NCBI RefSeq assembly: GCF_011742555.1
Contig: NZ_JAAQQR010000011.1
Span: 60,166 to 124,165 of the forward strand
Direction: 5' to 3'
DNA from: Luteibacter jiangsuensis
GTDB lineage: Bacteria; Pseudomonadota; Gammaproteobacteria; Xanthomonadales; Rhodanobacteraceae
DNA length: 64,000 bases
Position 1 is the stretch's first letter. Every line of letters begins with the position of its first letter. This document shows, piece after piece, positions 43,423-51,621 of this stretch. The notes under the pieces were generated by a model that saw nothing but the letters and a program-made list of their open reading frames with translations, was not told where the DNA came from and did not search any database. The position numbers and the translations under genes are program-made.

Positions 43423-43634
43423 GGGTTCCCCTGCAAGGGCCTGCGGGAGAACCCCACAGGCCGCGCAGGCAGCGGCCGGGCGCGCGAGCGCGGGCCGCGA
43501 CGTAATCTAACTCCGTCGCCAAACTTCACTCCTCTGCAGGACGGCGACACTCCCAAGGAAGGTCCCCGCCGGCATGGCCCATCCCATGCCGGCGTCTTCG
43601 CGTCTGCGATCCGCCGACGCGGTAAAATGCCGGA

Positions 43635-45461
43635 ATGGAGCACACCGAGTCGCATCCGTTCGACGGCAAGGCCTTCGTCCGCCATCTCACCACCTCGCCC
43701 GGCGTCTATCGCTATTTCGATGCGGAAGACGAGCTTCTGTACGTCGGCAAGGCGGCTAACCTCAAGAAGCGGGTAGGCAACTATTTCCTGAAGCCGCCCA
43801 TGGATCCGCGCATCGCGTCCATGGTGTCGCAGATCGCCCGCGCGGAGGTGACCCTCACGCGCACGGCGGGCGAGGCCCTGCTGCTGGAATCCCAGCTGAT
43901 CAAGTCGTTGAAGCCGCGATACAACATCGTGCTTCGCGACGACAAGAGTTATCCGTATATCTACCTGTCCGGCGGCGAGGACTATCCGCGGCTGGCGTTC
44001 CATCGTGGCGCCAAGACGGGGCCGGGCCGCTACTTCGGCCCGTATCCGAGCACCTTCGCGGTGCGCGAAAGCCTCGGCCTGATGCAGAAGCTGTTCAAGG
44101 TGCGCCAGTGCGAGGACAGCTACTTCCGGAACCGCTCGCGTCCTTGCCTCCAGCATCAGATCGGTCGTTGCAGTGCGCCGTGCGTTCGCCTCATCGACGT
44201 GGACGACTACAAGAGCGACGTGCGCCACGCCGAGATGTTCCTGGAAGGGCGCAGCAGTGCCGTCATCGACGAGCTGGCGTCGTCGATGGAGCAGGCATCG
44301 CGCGACCTGAATTTCGAGCGCGCGGCGAACCTGCGCGATCAGGTGGCGGCGCTGCGCAAGTTGCAGGCCCAGCACTTCGTCCAGGGTGCCAGCGCGGACA
44401 TGGACGTGATCGCGTGCTGCATGGAGGGCGGCATGGCCTGCGTGAGCGTGCTCTTCTTCCGAAACGGCGTGAGCCTGGGGTCGCGCGATTTCTTCCCCCG
44501 GCTGCCGACGGACGCCTCCGTCTCCGACGTGCTGTCGCAGTTCATCGCCCAGTACTACCTGGAGCGGCAGGTGCCGCGCGAGCTGGTGCTCAGCGATCCC
44601 GTGGAGGACATGGACGTGCTTGCGTCCGTGCTGTCGGACCATGCGGGATACGTCGTGTCGCTCAAGCCGAGCGTTCGCGGCGAGCGTGCGCGCTTCCTGG
44701 AGATGGCCCAGCGCAACGCCAGTGCGGCACTCACGTCGCGGCTGGCCAGCCGGCACACCTTGCTGGCGCGCTTCGACGACCTGCAGAAGGTTCTTGAACT
44801 GGAAACCACGCCGCGGCGTATCGAGTGTTTCGACATCAGCCACACGCGTGGCGAACTGACCGTGGCCTCGTGCGTGGTGTTCGGGCCTGAGGGGCCCGAG
44901 AAGTCGCACTACCGGCGCTTCAACATCACGGGCATCACCCCCGGCGACGACTATGCCGCCATGCACCAGGCGCTGACCCGTCGCTTCAAGAAGGTGGTGG
45001 AGGGCGGCGCCAGGCCCGACATCCTGCTGATCGACGGCGGCATGGGGCAGGTGGCCCAGGCGGTGGACGTCCTGCGCGAGCTGGGTGTGGAAGAGGGCAT
45101 CCGCGTGGTCGGCGTGGCCAAGGGGCCCGGCCGGCGAGCCGGCGAAGAAACACTCGTCCTCGCCGACAGCGGCAAGACGCTGCACCCGGGAACGTCGTCG
45201 CCGGCGCTGCACCTCGTGGCGGCGGTTCGTGACGAAGCGCACCGTTTCGCCATCAGTGGCCATCGCCGCCGTCGCGAAGCGGCACGCGAGCGGAGTACGC
45301 TCGAGGACGTGCCAGGCGTTGGCGCGCGCCGCCGCGCGGCCCTGCTCAAGGCCTTCGGCGGCCTGACCGGCGTGGAAGCCGCGGGCGTCGAGGAACTGAT
45401 GAGCGTGAAGGGCATTGATCGCGGGCTGGCCGAACGCATCTATGCCATGCTGCATCCCTGA
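43635..45461 (+). CDS. uvrC: Excinuclease ABC subunit C
   Basis: Makes both incisions in nucleotide excision repair. 608 aa: GIY-YIG nuclease (12-95; GVYRYFDAEDELLYVGKA), UVR domain near residue 215, RNase H-like C-terminal nuclease (IECFDISHTRGELTVASCVV and LLIDGGMGQV) and tandem HhH at the end. uvrC-pgsA-tRNA is a common gammaproteobacterial order. Confidence 0.96.
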   Translation: MEHTESHPFDGKAFVRHLTTSPGVYRYFDAEDELLYVGKAANLKKRVGNYFLKPPMDPRIASMVSQIARAEVTLTRTAGEALLLESQLIKSLKPRYNIVLRDDKSYPYIYLSGGEDYPRLAFHRGAKTGPGRYFGPYPSTFAVRESLGLMQKLFKVRQCEDSYFRNRSRPCLQHQIGRCSAPCVRLIDVDDYKSDVRHAEMFLEGRSSAVIDELASSMEQASRDLNFERAANLRDQVAALRKLQAQHFVQGASADMDVIACCMEGGMACVSVLFFRNGVSLGSRDFFPRLPTDASVSDVLSQFIAQYYLERQVPRELVLSDPVEDMDVLASVLSDHAGYVVSLKPSVRGERARFLEMAQRNASAALTSRLASRHTLLARFDDLQKVLELETTPRRIECFDISHTRGELTVASCVVFGPEGPEKSHYRRFNITGITPGDDYAAMHQALTRRFKKVVEGGARPDILLIDGGMGQVAQAVDVLRELGVEEGIRVVGVAKGPGRRAGEETLVLADSGKTLHPGTSSPALHLVAAVRDEAHRFAISGHRRRREAARERSTLEDVPGVGARRRAALLKAFGGLTGVEAAGVEELMSVKGIDRGLAERIYAMLHP

Positions 45462-45510
45462 TCGAGAGGAGGCGAGGCCGACACGCTTCGCATCCCGCAC
45501 CGGCTGACTT

Positions 45511-46125
45511 ATGCGAATCAATCTTCCTACTTGGCTCACCCTGTTCCGAGTGCTCCTGCTCCCGGTCATGGTGATCGTCTTCTACCTGCCGTTTCGTGGC
45601 GCGAACCTCACGGCGGCGGTGGTTTTCGTCCTAGCCGGGGTCACCGACTGGCTCGATGGTTACCTGGCCCGCCGGTTGAACCTCACGTCGGCCTTCGGTG
45701 CCTTCCTGGATCCGGTGGCCGACAAGCTCATGATCGCCGTGACCCTGTTCCTGCTGGTGGAATCCCACCGGGGTGGATGGCCGGGCATCCTCATGGCGGT
45801 GACCGCGTCCATCATCGTGGGACGCGAGATCAGCGTGTCGGCCTTGCGCGAGTGGATGGCCCAGATCGGGGCGCGCTCCAAGGTTAAGGTCGCCTTCCTC
45901 GGCAAACTGAAGACAGCTATGCAGATGGTGGCCCTGGTGGTGCTGCTGCTCCAGCACGACGCCGAAACCCTGCGGCTCTACCACATCGGCGAAGCCCTCC
46001 TGGTGGTGGCCGGCATCCTCACGATCTGGTCCGGTCTCGACTACCTGCGGGCCGCATGGCCGAGCCTGCGCGGAGATTCAGACGAAGTGAAGGAAAGTGA
46101 AAAAAATTCGGTGCAAAGTGGTTGA
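45511..46125 (+). CDS. pgsA: CDP-diacylglycerol-glycerol-3-phosphate phosphatidyltransferase
   Basis: Integral membrane enzyme for phosphatidylglycerol synthesis, 204 aa. The CDP-alcohol phosphotransferase motif is complete: DGYLARRLNLTSAFGAFLD then PVAD. Four or more hydrophobic segments are visible. It starts 49 bases after uvrC and ends 38 bases before tRNA-Gly. Confidence 0.95.
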   Translation: MRINLPTWLTLFRVLLLPVMVIVFYLPFRGANLTAAVVFVLAGVTDWLDGYLARRLNLTSAFGAFLDPVADKLMIAVTLFLLVESHRGGWPGILMAVTASIIVGREISVSALREWMAQIGARSKVKVAFLGKLKTAMQMVALVVLLLQHDAETLRLYHIGEALLVVAGILTIWSGLDYLRAAWPSLRGDSDEVKESEKNSVQSG

Positions 46126-46163
46126 CACATTCGCCATCTGATCTAAAATAGCCGGACAACGAC

Positions 46164-46239
<76 letters not shown>

Positions 46240-46254
46240 AGTAATTCCACAAAG

Positions 46255-46281
46255 CCTCGGTCACCCGAGGTTTTGTTTTTT
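46255..46281 (+). terminator. Intrinsic terminator between tRNA-Gly and tRNA-Cys
   Basis: CCTCGG(TCA)CCCGAGG stem followed by TTTTGTTTTTT. Confidence 0.8.
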
Positions 46282-46319
46282 AAGCGCTTCGCGGATACTC
46301 TTCGCGCTGCGCAAGCGAT

Positions 46320-46393
46320 GGCCGGGTGGCAGAGTGGTCATGCAGCGGACTGCAAATCCGCGTACGCCGGTTCGATTCCGACCTCGGCCTCCA
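46320..46393 (+). tRNA. tRNA-Cys(GCA)
   Basis: 74 bases. GGCCGGGTGGCAGAGTGG start, anticodon loop CTGCAAA, GGTTCGATTCC T-arm and encoded CCA. Confidence 0.97.
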
Positions 46394-46402
46394 TCGCATT
46401 CC

Positions 46403-46438
46403 AAGGCGCACCCGCCGACGGCGGAGGCGCCTTTTTTC
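46403..46438 (+). terminator. Intrinsic terminator between tRNA-Cys and tRNA-Leu
   Basis: Nested stem GGCGC...CCGCCGACGGCGG...GCGCC followed by TTTTTTCTTT. Confidence 0.75.
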
Positions 46439-46443
46439 TTTCC

Positions 46444-46530
46444 GCCCGGATGGCGAAACCGGTAGACGCAAGGGACTTAAAATCCCTCATCCGAAAGGGT
46501 ATGTGGGTTCGAGTCCCACTCCGGGCACCA
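46444..46530 (+). tRNA. tRNA-Leu(TAA), integration target
   Basis: 87-base class II tRNA. GCCCGGATGGCG start, anticodon loop CTTAAAA (anticodon TAA), a variable arm, T-arm GGTTCGAGTCC and encoded CCA. Its last 24 bases are the presumed attachment core (attL) of the element that follows; an imperfect copy lies at 61734-61755. The gene is intact after integration. Confidence 0.97.
46507..46530 (+). repeat. Probable attL core (3' end of tRNA-Leu)
   Basis: GTTCGAGTCCCACTCCGGGCACCA. Compared with 61734-61755 it differs at a few positions and by one G, sharing CCCACTCCGG exactly. Tyrosine integrases of the P4 type commonly use this part of a tRNA. Confidence 0.5.
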
Positions 46531-46621
46531 TCTAGCATCGATAGGGCATAACATGCCCAACCCTCCCGGCCCCGAAACTCCGTAATCTGCCTTAGTTCAA
46601 GGCACGGAGCGCTGGCTGGTG

Positions 46622-46712
46622 CCTACTCACATCAACATGGCATCACCACTTGCATGTGAGTAACTTTGTGAGTATAACTGCACCTACTCACATCGAGGCG
46701 GTAGTTACTCAC
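46622..46712. promoter_or_regulatory. Integrase arm-type binding sites and int promoter region
   Basis: Two copies of CCTACTCACATC (46622-46633, 46683-46694), GTGAGTAAC (46656-46664), GTGAGTATA and the inverted GTTACTCAC (46704-46712) lie just before the integrase ATG. A matching TGAGTAACTTT-containing block is at 61675-61692 near the other end. These are read as P and P' arm sites; repression of int by integrase binding over its own start is likely. Confidence 0.6.
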
Positions 46713-46713
46713 C

Positions 46714-47940
46714 ATGCTCACCGACGCCAAATTGAGGGGCCTAAAGCACCGAGAGACGCTTTACCGAGTTACGGACTCGGCGGGTCTTGCGGTCGAAGTG
46801 CCCGTAACTGGCGCTCCCCGCTGGCGCTTCCGCTACCGCTTCGACGGCAAAGCGAAGATGCTCAGCCTCGGTACATATCCCAGCGTATCTCTTGCGCAGG
46901 CCCGCCTGCGGCGTGACGCGGCTAGGGCGCAGTTAGCGAATGGCATTGATCCGAGTGCGAATCGCCAAGAGGAAAAACGCTCCCGTTCCCTGGCTCTCGC
47001 ACCTGTTCCTACCTTCCGTTCCGTTGCCGAAATTTGGATGTCCCGGCAGGACGTTTCCGAAGCCACGGCTAACAAGTCCCGCTGGATATTCACCAAGTTC
47101 CTGTATCCGGATCTCGGTGAACTACCTCTGCGCGAAATCACCTCCCGCGTCGTGTTGGACTGCCTCCGGAAGATCGAGGGGGCGGACATGCTGGAAACGG
47201 CTCGTCGCGCGAAAATCAGGGTGGGGCAGGTATTCCGCTTTGCGGTGATTGAGGGCCTTACGGACGTCGATCCTACGCAGCCCCTCCGGGGGGCGCTCAA
47301 GGCCCCGAAGGTGAAACACCACGCGGCCATCGTGGACCCGGTGAAGATTGGCGGTTTGCTGCGGGCCATCGACGGGTTCTCAGGACAGTTCGTTACGCTG
47401 TCCGCCCTCCAATTGGCTCCCCTCGTATTCGTGCGTCCCGGCGAACTTCGGGCGGCTGAGTGGGCAGAGTTCGACCTTGATGGGCATGTGTGGCGAATTC
47501 CCGGCGAGCGCATGAAGATGAAAGCGGCTCACGTAGTGCCGCTGTCGAAACAGGCAGTTTCGATCCTCCGGAAGCTTCACGAGTTCACCGGCCACGGTCG
47601 CTATGTCTTCCCGAGCCTCCGGTCAGCGCACCGCCCTATGAGCGAGAACACCGTCAACGCTGCGTTGCGTCGCTTGGGCTACTCCGGCGAAGAAATGACA
47701 GGCCACGGGTTCCGGAGCCTGGCAGCGACCCGCCTCAACGAAATGGGCTGGAATGCGGACGCCATAGAGCGCCAGCTAGCCCACGCAGAATCGAACAAGG
47801 TCCGTGATGCCTACACGCACGCCGCTCAGTACCTCAAGGAGCGCACGAAGATGATGCAAGCATGGGCGGATTATTTGGACAGTCTCAAGGCTGGTGGCAA
47901 GGTCGTTGCATTCAAACCGCAGGCGGGGTCTGCGGCGTAA
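46714..47940 (+). CDS. P4-type tyrosine integrase
   Basis: 408-aa site-specific recombinase, predicted to insert and excise this element at tRNA-Leu. N-terminal DUF4102-type arm-binding domain (LTDAKLRGLKHRETLYRV; LSLGTYPSVSLAQAR), core-binding domain about 100-200, catalytic domain with Arg in VRPGELRAAEW, His-x-x-Arg in GHGFRSLAATRLNE, and His plus nucleophile Tyr in RQLAHAESNKVRDAYTHA. All catalytic residues are present, so it is probably active. The start ATG lies 2 bases after an arm-type repeat. Confidence 0.95.
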   Translation: MLTDAKLRGLKHRETLYRVTDSAGLAVEVPVTGAPRWRFRYRFDGKAKMLSLGTYPSVSLAQARLRRDAARAQLANGIDPSANRQEEKRSRSLALAPVPTFRSVAEIWMSRQDVSEATANKSRWIFTKFLYPDLGELPLREITSRVVLDCLRKIEGADMLETARRAKIRVGQVFRFAVIEGLTDVDPTQPLRGALKAPKVKHHAAIVDPVKIGGLLRAIDGFSGQFVTLSALQLAPLVFVRPGELRAAEWAEFDLDGHVWRIPGERMKMKAAHVVPLSKQAVSILRKLHEFTGHGRYVFPSLRSAHRPMSENTVNAALRRLGYSGEEMTGHGFRSLAATRLNEMGWNADAIERQLAHAESNKVRDAYTHAAQYLKERTKMMQAWADYLDSLKAGGKVVAFKPQAGSAA

Positions 47941-48029
47941 GAATTCCGGCGCTATGTCGGAAGCGGCGGGACAGGGTGTAGCAGCACCCCGCCCGCCTAA
48001 CCACAACCACGACGATGGGAGTCGAGATC

Positions 48030-48236
48030 ATGGGTAACGAAATTGTAGCTGCACGTTCGTCCATTGCGGCGAGCCTTCCTGGGGACTCATTCGTGCCTTT
48101 CGCTGAAACGGCCCAGGAGCGCGAATTACTAGACTTGTACCGCCGCCTGTCCCCGGGAGATAGGGCGGCTATCCTTGCTGCCTTGGCACCCCTTGCCGCA
48201 ACAGCGCTCCTTAGTACCTCAAGCGTGACGCACTGA
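48030..48236 (+). CDS. Small hypothetical protein
   Basis: 68 aa, starting MGNEIVAARSSIAASL. GGGAG lies 8 bases before the ATG. The helical second half (LLDLYRRLSPGDRAAILAAL) reads like a short dimerising helix; no family recognised. The next gene also starts MGNE, 11 bases later, and the two are probably co-transcribed. An earlier ATG at 48015 lies within the ribosome-binding region and is less likely. Confidence 0.6.
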   Translation: MGNEIVAARSSIAASLPGDSFVPFAETAQERELLDLYRRLSPGDRAAILAALAPLAATALLSTSSVTH

Positions 48237-48247
48237 GGGTCGCCGCC

Positions 48248-48511
48248 ATGGGTAACGAACACATTGCATTGAATGCGGCCGGAAAACTTACTGACCTTGC
48301 GAGCCTGGAAGTCGTGGATCTCCGCGACCGTATCGGCGAATACGTCAGCAAGGCACGGGCGCTCTCCATGATGACCTGGGCGGATCAGGGGGAGTCTTTC
48401 CGGAACCTCTCTCACGATGTCCGCGACGAGTTCATGTGGGCACTGAGCGGTATGCTCGATGAGGTCAAGGCGGCTTGGGACGAGCTAGGGGAGCGGAAGG
48501 CATTCAAGTAA
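48248..48511 (+). CDS. Hypothetical phage-type protein
   Basis: 87 aa, acidic and helical (MGNEHIALNAAGKLTDLASL ... LDEVKAAWDELGERK). The pattern of a short helix bundle following a sequence like 'MTWADQGESFRNLS' is seen in small early proteins next to integrases of similar elements; no function known. It is part of the rightward early operon. Confidence 0.6.
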   Translation: MGNEHIALNAAGKLTDLASLEVVDLRDRIGEYVSKARALSMMTWADQGESFRNLSHDVRDEFMWALSGMLDEVKAAWDELGERKAFK

Positions 48512-48574
48512 CCCCTGGCGACTAAACAATGCGGGAGGTCAAACCCCTCCCGCTCACCATGTGCAGGCGGAGCC

Positions 48575-49174
48575 ATGGACAAAGACAAAGTTGAGAAATA
48601 CAAGGCGGAACTCGCCCGAGAGGCTGCCGCATTCGCCGGAAAAGTTCGAGCGTTTTCAGAAGCTCACAACCTCACGGAACCCCAAGCCCGCCAAGCCCTT
48701 CTTGCCGGGGCTGGATTGGATCAGATCCTCCGTAAGGTAAAAGACCTTCGGGAAACCAACGAAATTCCCGAAGACATCGAACAGCTCGATATCGACGGCC
48801 CCTTCAACGGAATGTCGCTTGGAGAGGCGTTCCTCGCAAAGAGCGAGCGGAGTTTGAACCTCGCATTAGAGGCCGCGAACCAAGGCGATTTCTTTTCTGC
48901 ATTCATCCGCTCGGTTGACGTCATCAGCGAGGTTGAGCTTGCTTTGGACTTAGTCGCAGAGGAACGGCGCAAGAACCAAGCGTCACGCGCTGCGAATGCG
49001 AGGCACATTGGCAATGTACAGAAGAAGGAGGAAGCTCACGCTTTGTTCCTCTCGCGTCAATGGCGTTTCAAGGCGGATGCGGCACGGGCAATCGAGAAGG
49101 AGTTTCATGTCAGCTATAAGACCGCCGAGAGGTGGGTTATAGAGTGGACCCGAGGAGGTTCCCTCCACGCTTAG
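48575..49174 (+). CDS. Hypothetical protein with C-terminal HTH-like segment
   Basis: 199 aa, no family recognised. N-terminal coiled-coil-like helices (MDKDKVEKYKAELAREAAAF), an acidic middle and a basic C-terminus. The segment KADAARAIEKEFHVSYKTAERWV has the spacing of a helix-turn-helix, suggesting DNA binding. Stop codon is TAG, followed 107 bases later by the AlpA-like gene with its own ribosome binding site, so TAG is a true stop here. Confidence 0.65.
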   Translation: MDKDKVEKYKAELAREAAAFAGKVRAFSEAHNLTEPQARQALLAGAGLDQILRKVKDLRETNEIPEDIEQLDIDGPFNGMSLGEAFLAKSERSLNLALEAANQGDFFSAFIRSVDVISEVELALDLVAEERRKNQASRAANARHIGNVQKKEEAHALFLSRQWRFKADAARAIEKEFHVSYKTAERWVIEWTRGGSLHA

Positions 49175-49281
49175 CAGAGAGGGGATTCTCCGTAGGAGAA
49201 CGGGGCTTCTGCTGCGCTGAGAGGAGCGCGAAAAGTCCCGCTCGCGTATAGCTTAAGCATCACCCAACACGAGGTGATGTC

Positions 49282-49488
49282 ATGTCTACGCAAGAACCTA
49301 TTACCTTTCTCCGACTCAAGGATGTATGCCAGCGGACCGGCCTTAGCGGAACCCATATCTACCGCATGGAGGCCAAGGGCCGATTTCCGAAGCGGGTCCA
49401 CCTCTCGGAAGCCACCACGGTATGGGTAGAGACCGAGGTGCAGCAGTGGTGCGCTGAACGGATTGCGGCTTCGCGGGTGGCTGCATGA
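49282..49488 (+). CDS. AlpA/MerR-like excisionase-type regulator
   Basis: 68-aa winged-helix DNA-binding protein. FLRLKDVCQRTGLSGTHIYR is the typical AlpA HTH, then RFPKRVHLSEATTVWVETEV and QQWCAERIA. Proteins of this type activate or assist excision of P4-like elements through integrase expression. GAGGTGATGTC precedes the ATG. Its stop overlaps the next start (ATGA). Confidence 0.88.
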   Translation: MSTQEPITFLRLKDVCQRTGLSGTHIYRMEAKGRFPKRVHLSEATTVWVETEVQQWCAERIAASRVAA

Positions 49489-49886
49489 GCACCGCCCCTC
49501 GTTGTCCTCGCTTCGGCTCCTGCAACGCCCCCATATGCCCCCTGGACCCGCTGTGGCCCCGTGCACAGCACCTTAAGAGTGAAAGGGTTTGCGGCCTACT
49601 CTCGGAGCTAGTCAAGATCGGCGGTAGCCGCCGTCTGGAGGGGGTACTGTCGAGCGGCCAGCTCGCTACCCTAGTCAGGGAGTGGCCGAAGGTCGAGGCT
49701 CGATGGAGTGATGTCCGTTCACGGCTGCGTGCATCGGCTAAGACGGGTTCACGTATCGACCGCGCTAGGGCCAATTTCCATGACTCACTGTCGAGCACGG
49801 AGGGCCCGCCCCTGGCTTCGGTATCCCCCAACTCCCACTCGTCTCATGCAGTGCCAGCCAGCACCGCATCTGGGGGCGCGTCATGA
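49485..49886 (+). CDS. Hypothetical protein with N-terminal cysteine cluster
   Basis: 133 aa. The N-terminus CPRFGSCNAPICPLDPLW plus a later Cys (SERVCGLL) forms a four-cysteine pattern that could bind a metal; this cluster is a familiar feature of short phage and island proteins without known function. The C-terminal third is Ser/Pro-rich and disordered. Overlaps both neighbours by four bases, so it is translationally coupled. Confidence 0.6.
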   Translation: MSTAPRCPRFGSCNAPICPLDPLWPRAQHLKSERVCGLLSELVKIGGSRRLEGVLSSGQLATLVREWPKVEARWSDVRSRLRASAKTGSRIDRARANFHDSLSSTEGPPLASVSPNSHSSHAVPASTASGGAS

Positions 49887-50374
49887 AGCCGAGATACGAC
49901 AAGCGAGCCAGGCAAACAGGGAAGGGAGCGGCCGGCGAGGGGCATCGTCTCGTTGTGCCAGCAGCGGTATTGAACTCACCCAGCTATCGCGGCCTTAGTC
50001 ACAAGGCAAAGGCCCTCATTCTCGACATGGGGGCCCGGTACAACGGCTTTAACAACGGCAACCTTGCCCTTCCTTGGTCGTGGATGAAGCTCCAGGGATG
50101 GAAATCTAAGGACACGTTGCAACGCGCGATCCGAGAGCTATTGAGCGCGGGCATCATCGAACTTACTCGCCAAGGCGGGATGCATGCTCCAAGTCTCTAC
50201 GCATACACGTGGGTCGAGATCCACGAAACCAAGGTGGCGCTGGACGTGCCATTCACCAGGGTGGCTTCCGGGAAATGGCGAACTCAGATCGCCACACCAA
50301 AAACAGAAGCGCCACCCCGACTATCGGGGCAATCTACCCCGGACATCGGGTCAATTACGAAGAAAGTCGCATGA
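49883..50374 (+). CDS. Winged-helix protein, possible replication initiator or regulator
   Basis: 163 aa. HRLVVPAAVLNSPSYRGLSH followed by KAKALILDMGARYNGFNNGN and the segment SKDTLQRAIRELLSAGIIEL forms a winged HTH found in phage and plasmid replication-associated proteins. The C-terminal 40 residues are disordered and are encoded over the first of four palindromic repeats (50315-50447), which continue past its stop. Protein plus repeats suggests an initiator-iteron or repressor-operator pair. Function is inferred from this context only. Confidence 0.65.
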   Translation: MKPRYDKRARQTGKGAAGEGHRLVVPAAVLNSPSYRGLSHKAKALILDMGARYNGFNNGNLALPWSWMKLQGWKSKDTLQRAIRELLSAGIIELTRQGGMHAPSLYAYTWVEIHETKVALDVPFTRVASGKWRTQIATPKTEAPPRLSGQSTPDIGSITKKVA

Positions 50375-50447
50375 CCGCCGCCGTAATCGCCCCGACTATC
50401 GGGCCAGTTTCACCCGTCTTGGTGCTCCTGGTGCCCCGACTATCGGG
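50315..50447. repeat. Four CCCCGACTATCGGG-type palindromic repeats (iterons or operators)
   Basis: Copies at 50315-50329 (CCCCGACTATCGGGG), 50337-50350 (CCCCGGACATCGGG, variant), 50390-50403 and 50434-50447 (CCCCGACTATCGGG). Each has CCCGA/TCGGG arms (variant in copy 2) around a 3-base centre. Start-to-start distances are 22, 53 and 44 bases, near whole helical turns. The first two lie inside the coding region of the winged-helix gene. Confidence 0.85.
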
Positions 50448-50480
50448 CTCCTTTAATATTTACCAAGGGCTCTACGGTTT

Positions 50481-50744
50481 ATGAGCATCCACTATCTCCC
50501 CGGAAACCGCCCGACGACCTCAGAGAACCCGTCGAATCGGGCGAGTGTAGGAAGTGACGTAACGCGTAACGCTGTTAGTAACGCCCTCGCCGTTACTCAG
50601 CGCTCGCCAGGCTGGAACAACCGCAAGCCAGACATCCACCGAGTGCAGCTGGGTGCTTGCACACTGCTAGCGGTCCCATACCGCCGTTGGGCGTGGCGTC
50701 GCTACGAGCAGCGGGTCGCGGCACAGCGACGAAAGGAAGCCTAA
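50481..50744 (+). CDS. Hypothetical basic protein
   Basis: 87 aa, basic, with an Arg-rich C-terminus (PYRRWAWRRYEQRVAAQRRK) suited to nucleic-acid binding. No family recognised. It begins 33 bases after the last palindromic repeat and overlaps the next gene by one base (TAATG). Confidence 0.5.
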   Translation: MSIHYLPGNRPTTSENPSNRASVGSDVTRNAVSNALAVTQRSPGWNNRKPDIHRVQLGACTLLAVPYRRWAWRRYEQRVAAQRRKEA

Positions 50745-51391
50745 TGACAATCGGCAGGCGGGCCGATTATGACGACGCGGTCATCGAGCGGGCGGCACGG
50801 AGACTTGCCCAGGCCCTAGGTATGGGGCATAGCTGGTTCGCCGATACCACCGTCGAGAACATTCGCGATTGTTCGCGAGAGGACGGGGTGATGGCGTCTG
50901 CTCTGACCGTGGCTCGCAGGGGCAGGGTGGCTGAGCAAGCAGCCTGGTCAATCAATGGGTCTAGCAAGGTCAAACGCCAGCATCGATGGTCTTCGTCTAG
51001 GGCGGTGGTAGCAGTTCCGGCATTCCGCCGCGACGATGAGGCAATAGCCTGCCTCAGCTTTGCGAAACTCGACGGGCCGCTAGAGGCCATCCTTCTTCTG
51101 TACGCCACTGGCGACACGAAACGGTTCTGGCCGGTTGTGGAACGGTTCGGTCTGGCATGCCTTCGCAATGCGTTTGCACCAGAAGCGCTCAACGACGCCA
51201 TGGCACGAATCATGTACCGGAGGGCAGCAGTCGCCCAGGATGACAGGGCGAAGCAGCTTGGAATTAGGGCCAGCTCATACCGAGGCGCGACAAGGGAGGC
51301 TGAGGCGATGCTCAGGCGGTGGCTACTACGGGCCGCTAAGGACTTCTTGAACGCAATGGAAGTCGGCCACAAAACGGCGGAGGCGGCTTAA
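50744..51391 (+). CDS. Hypothetical protein, possible late regulator
   Basis: 215 aa, starts MTIGRRADYDDAVIERAARR. The C-terminal region QLGIRASSYRGATREAEAML is spaced like a helix-turn-helix and resembles in position the antitermination or late-activator genes of small phages, which end the early operon. No family could be assigned. Starts inside the previous stop; the next gene starts right after its own. Confidence 0.55.
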   Translation: MTIGRRADYDDAVIERAARRLAQALGMGHSWFADTTVENIRDCSREDGVMASALTVARRGRVAEQAAWSINGSSKVKRQHRWSSSRAVVAVPAFRRDDEAIACLSFAKLDGPLEAILLLYATGDTKRFWPVVERFGLACLRNAFAPEALNDAMARIMYRRAAVAQDDRAKQLGIRASSYRGATREAEAMLRRWLLRAAKDFLNAMEVGHKTAEAA

Positions 51392-51583
51392 ATGCAGGAT
51401 GGCCCGATTTGGACTGCCGGCGACGCAATTTGCATCGTCAGGAACCGCAATGGTTTTACCGTCGAGCGTGTCCCCGCTGACCCGGAGAGCGAATCTATCG
51501 TGTTCGGTACGTGGGGCGAGTTGTCGGCTTACCTAGCGGAGCAGTTCGCCAAGCCGTTGGTTCAAGCGGTAGCCCAACTTTAG
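51392..51583 (+). CDS. Small hypothetical protein
   Basis: 63 aa; MQDGPIWTAGDAICIVRNRN then SESIVFGTWGELSAYLAEQF. Beta-strands then a helix, a small single domain. Directly abuts the previous gene (TAAATG). Stops with TAG. Function unknown. Confidence 0.55.
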   Translation: MQDGPIWTAGDAICIVRNRNGFTVERVPADPESESIVFGTWGELSAYLAEQFAKPLVQAVAQL

Positions 51584-51621
51584 GCGACACCGCCGTCACG
51601 CGCCAGCGGTATGCTGCGGCC

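Noticed and set aside
46622..46712. Possible small CRISPR-like array from the repeated CCTACTCACATC motif
   Set aside because: Only two direct copies plus inverted partial copies, too short and irregular; better explained as integrase arm-type sites.
49175..49281. Readthrough extension of 48575-49174 past its TAG stop
   Set aside because: The extension runs across the ribosome binding site and start of the AlpA-like gene in a different frame and looks non-coding, so TAG is taken as a real stop.
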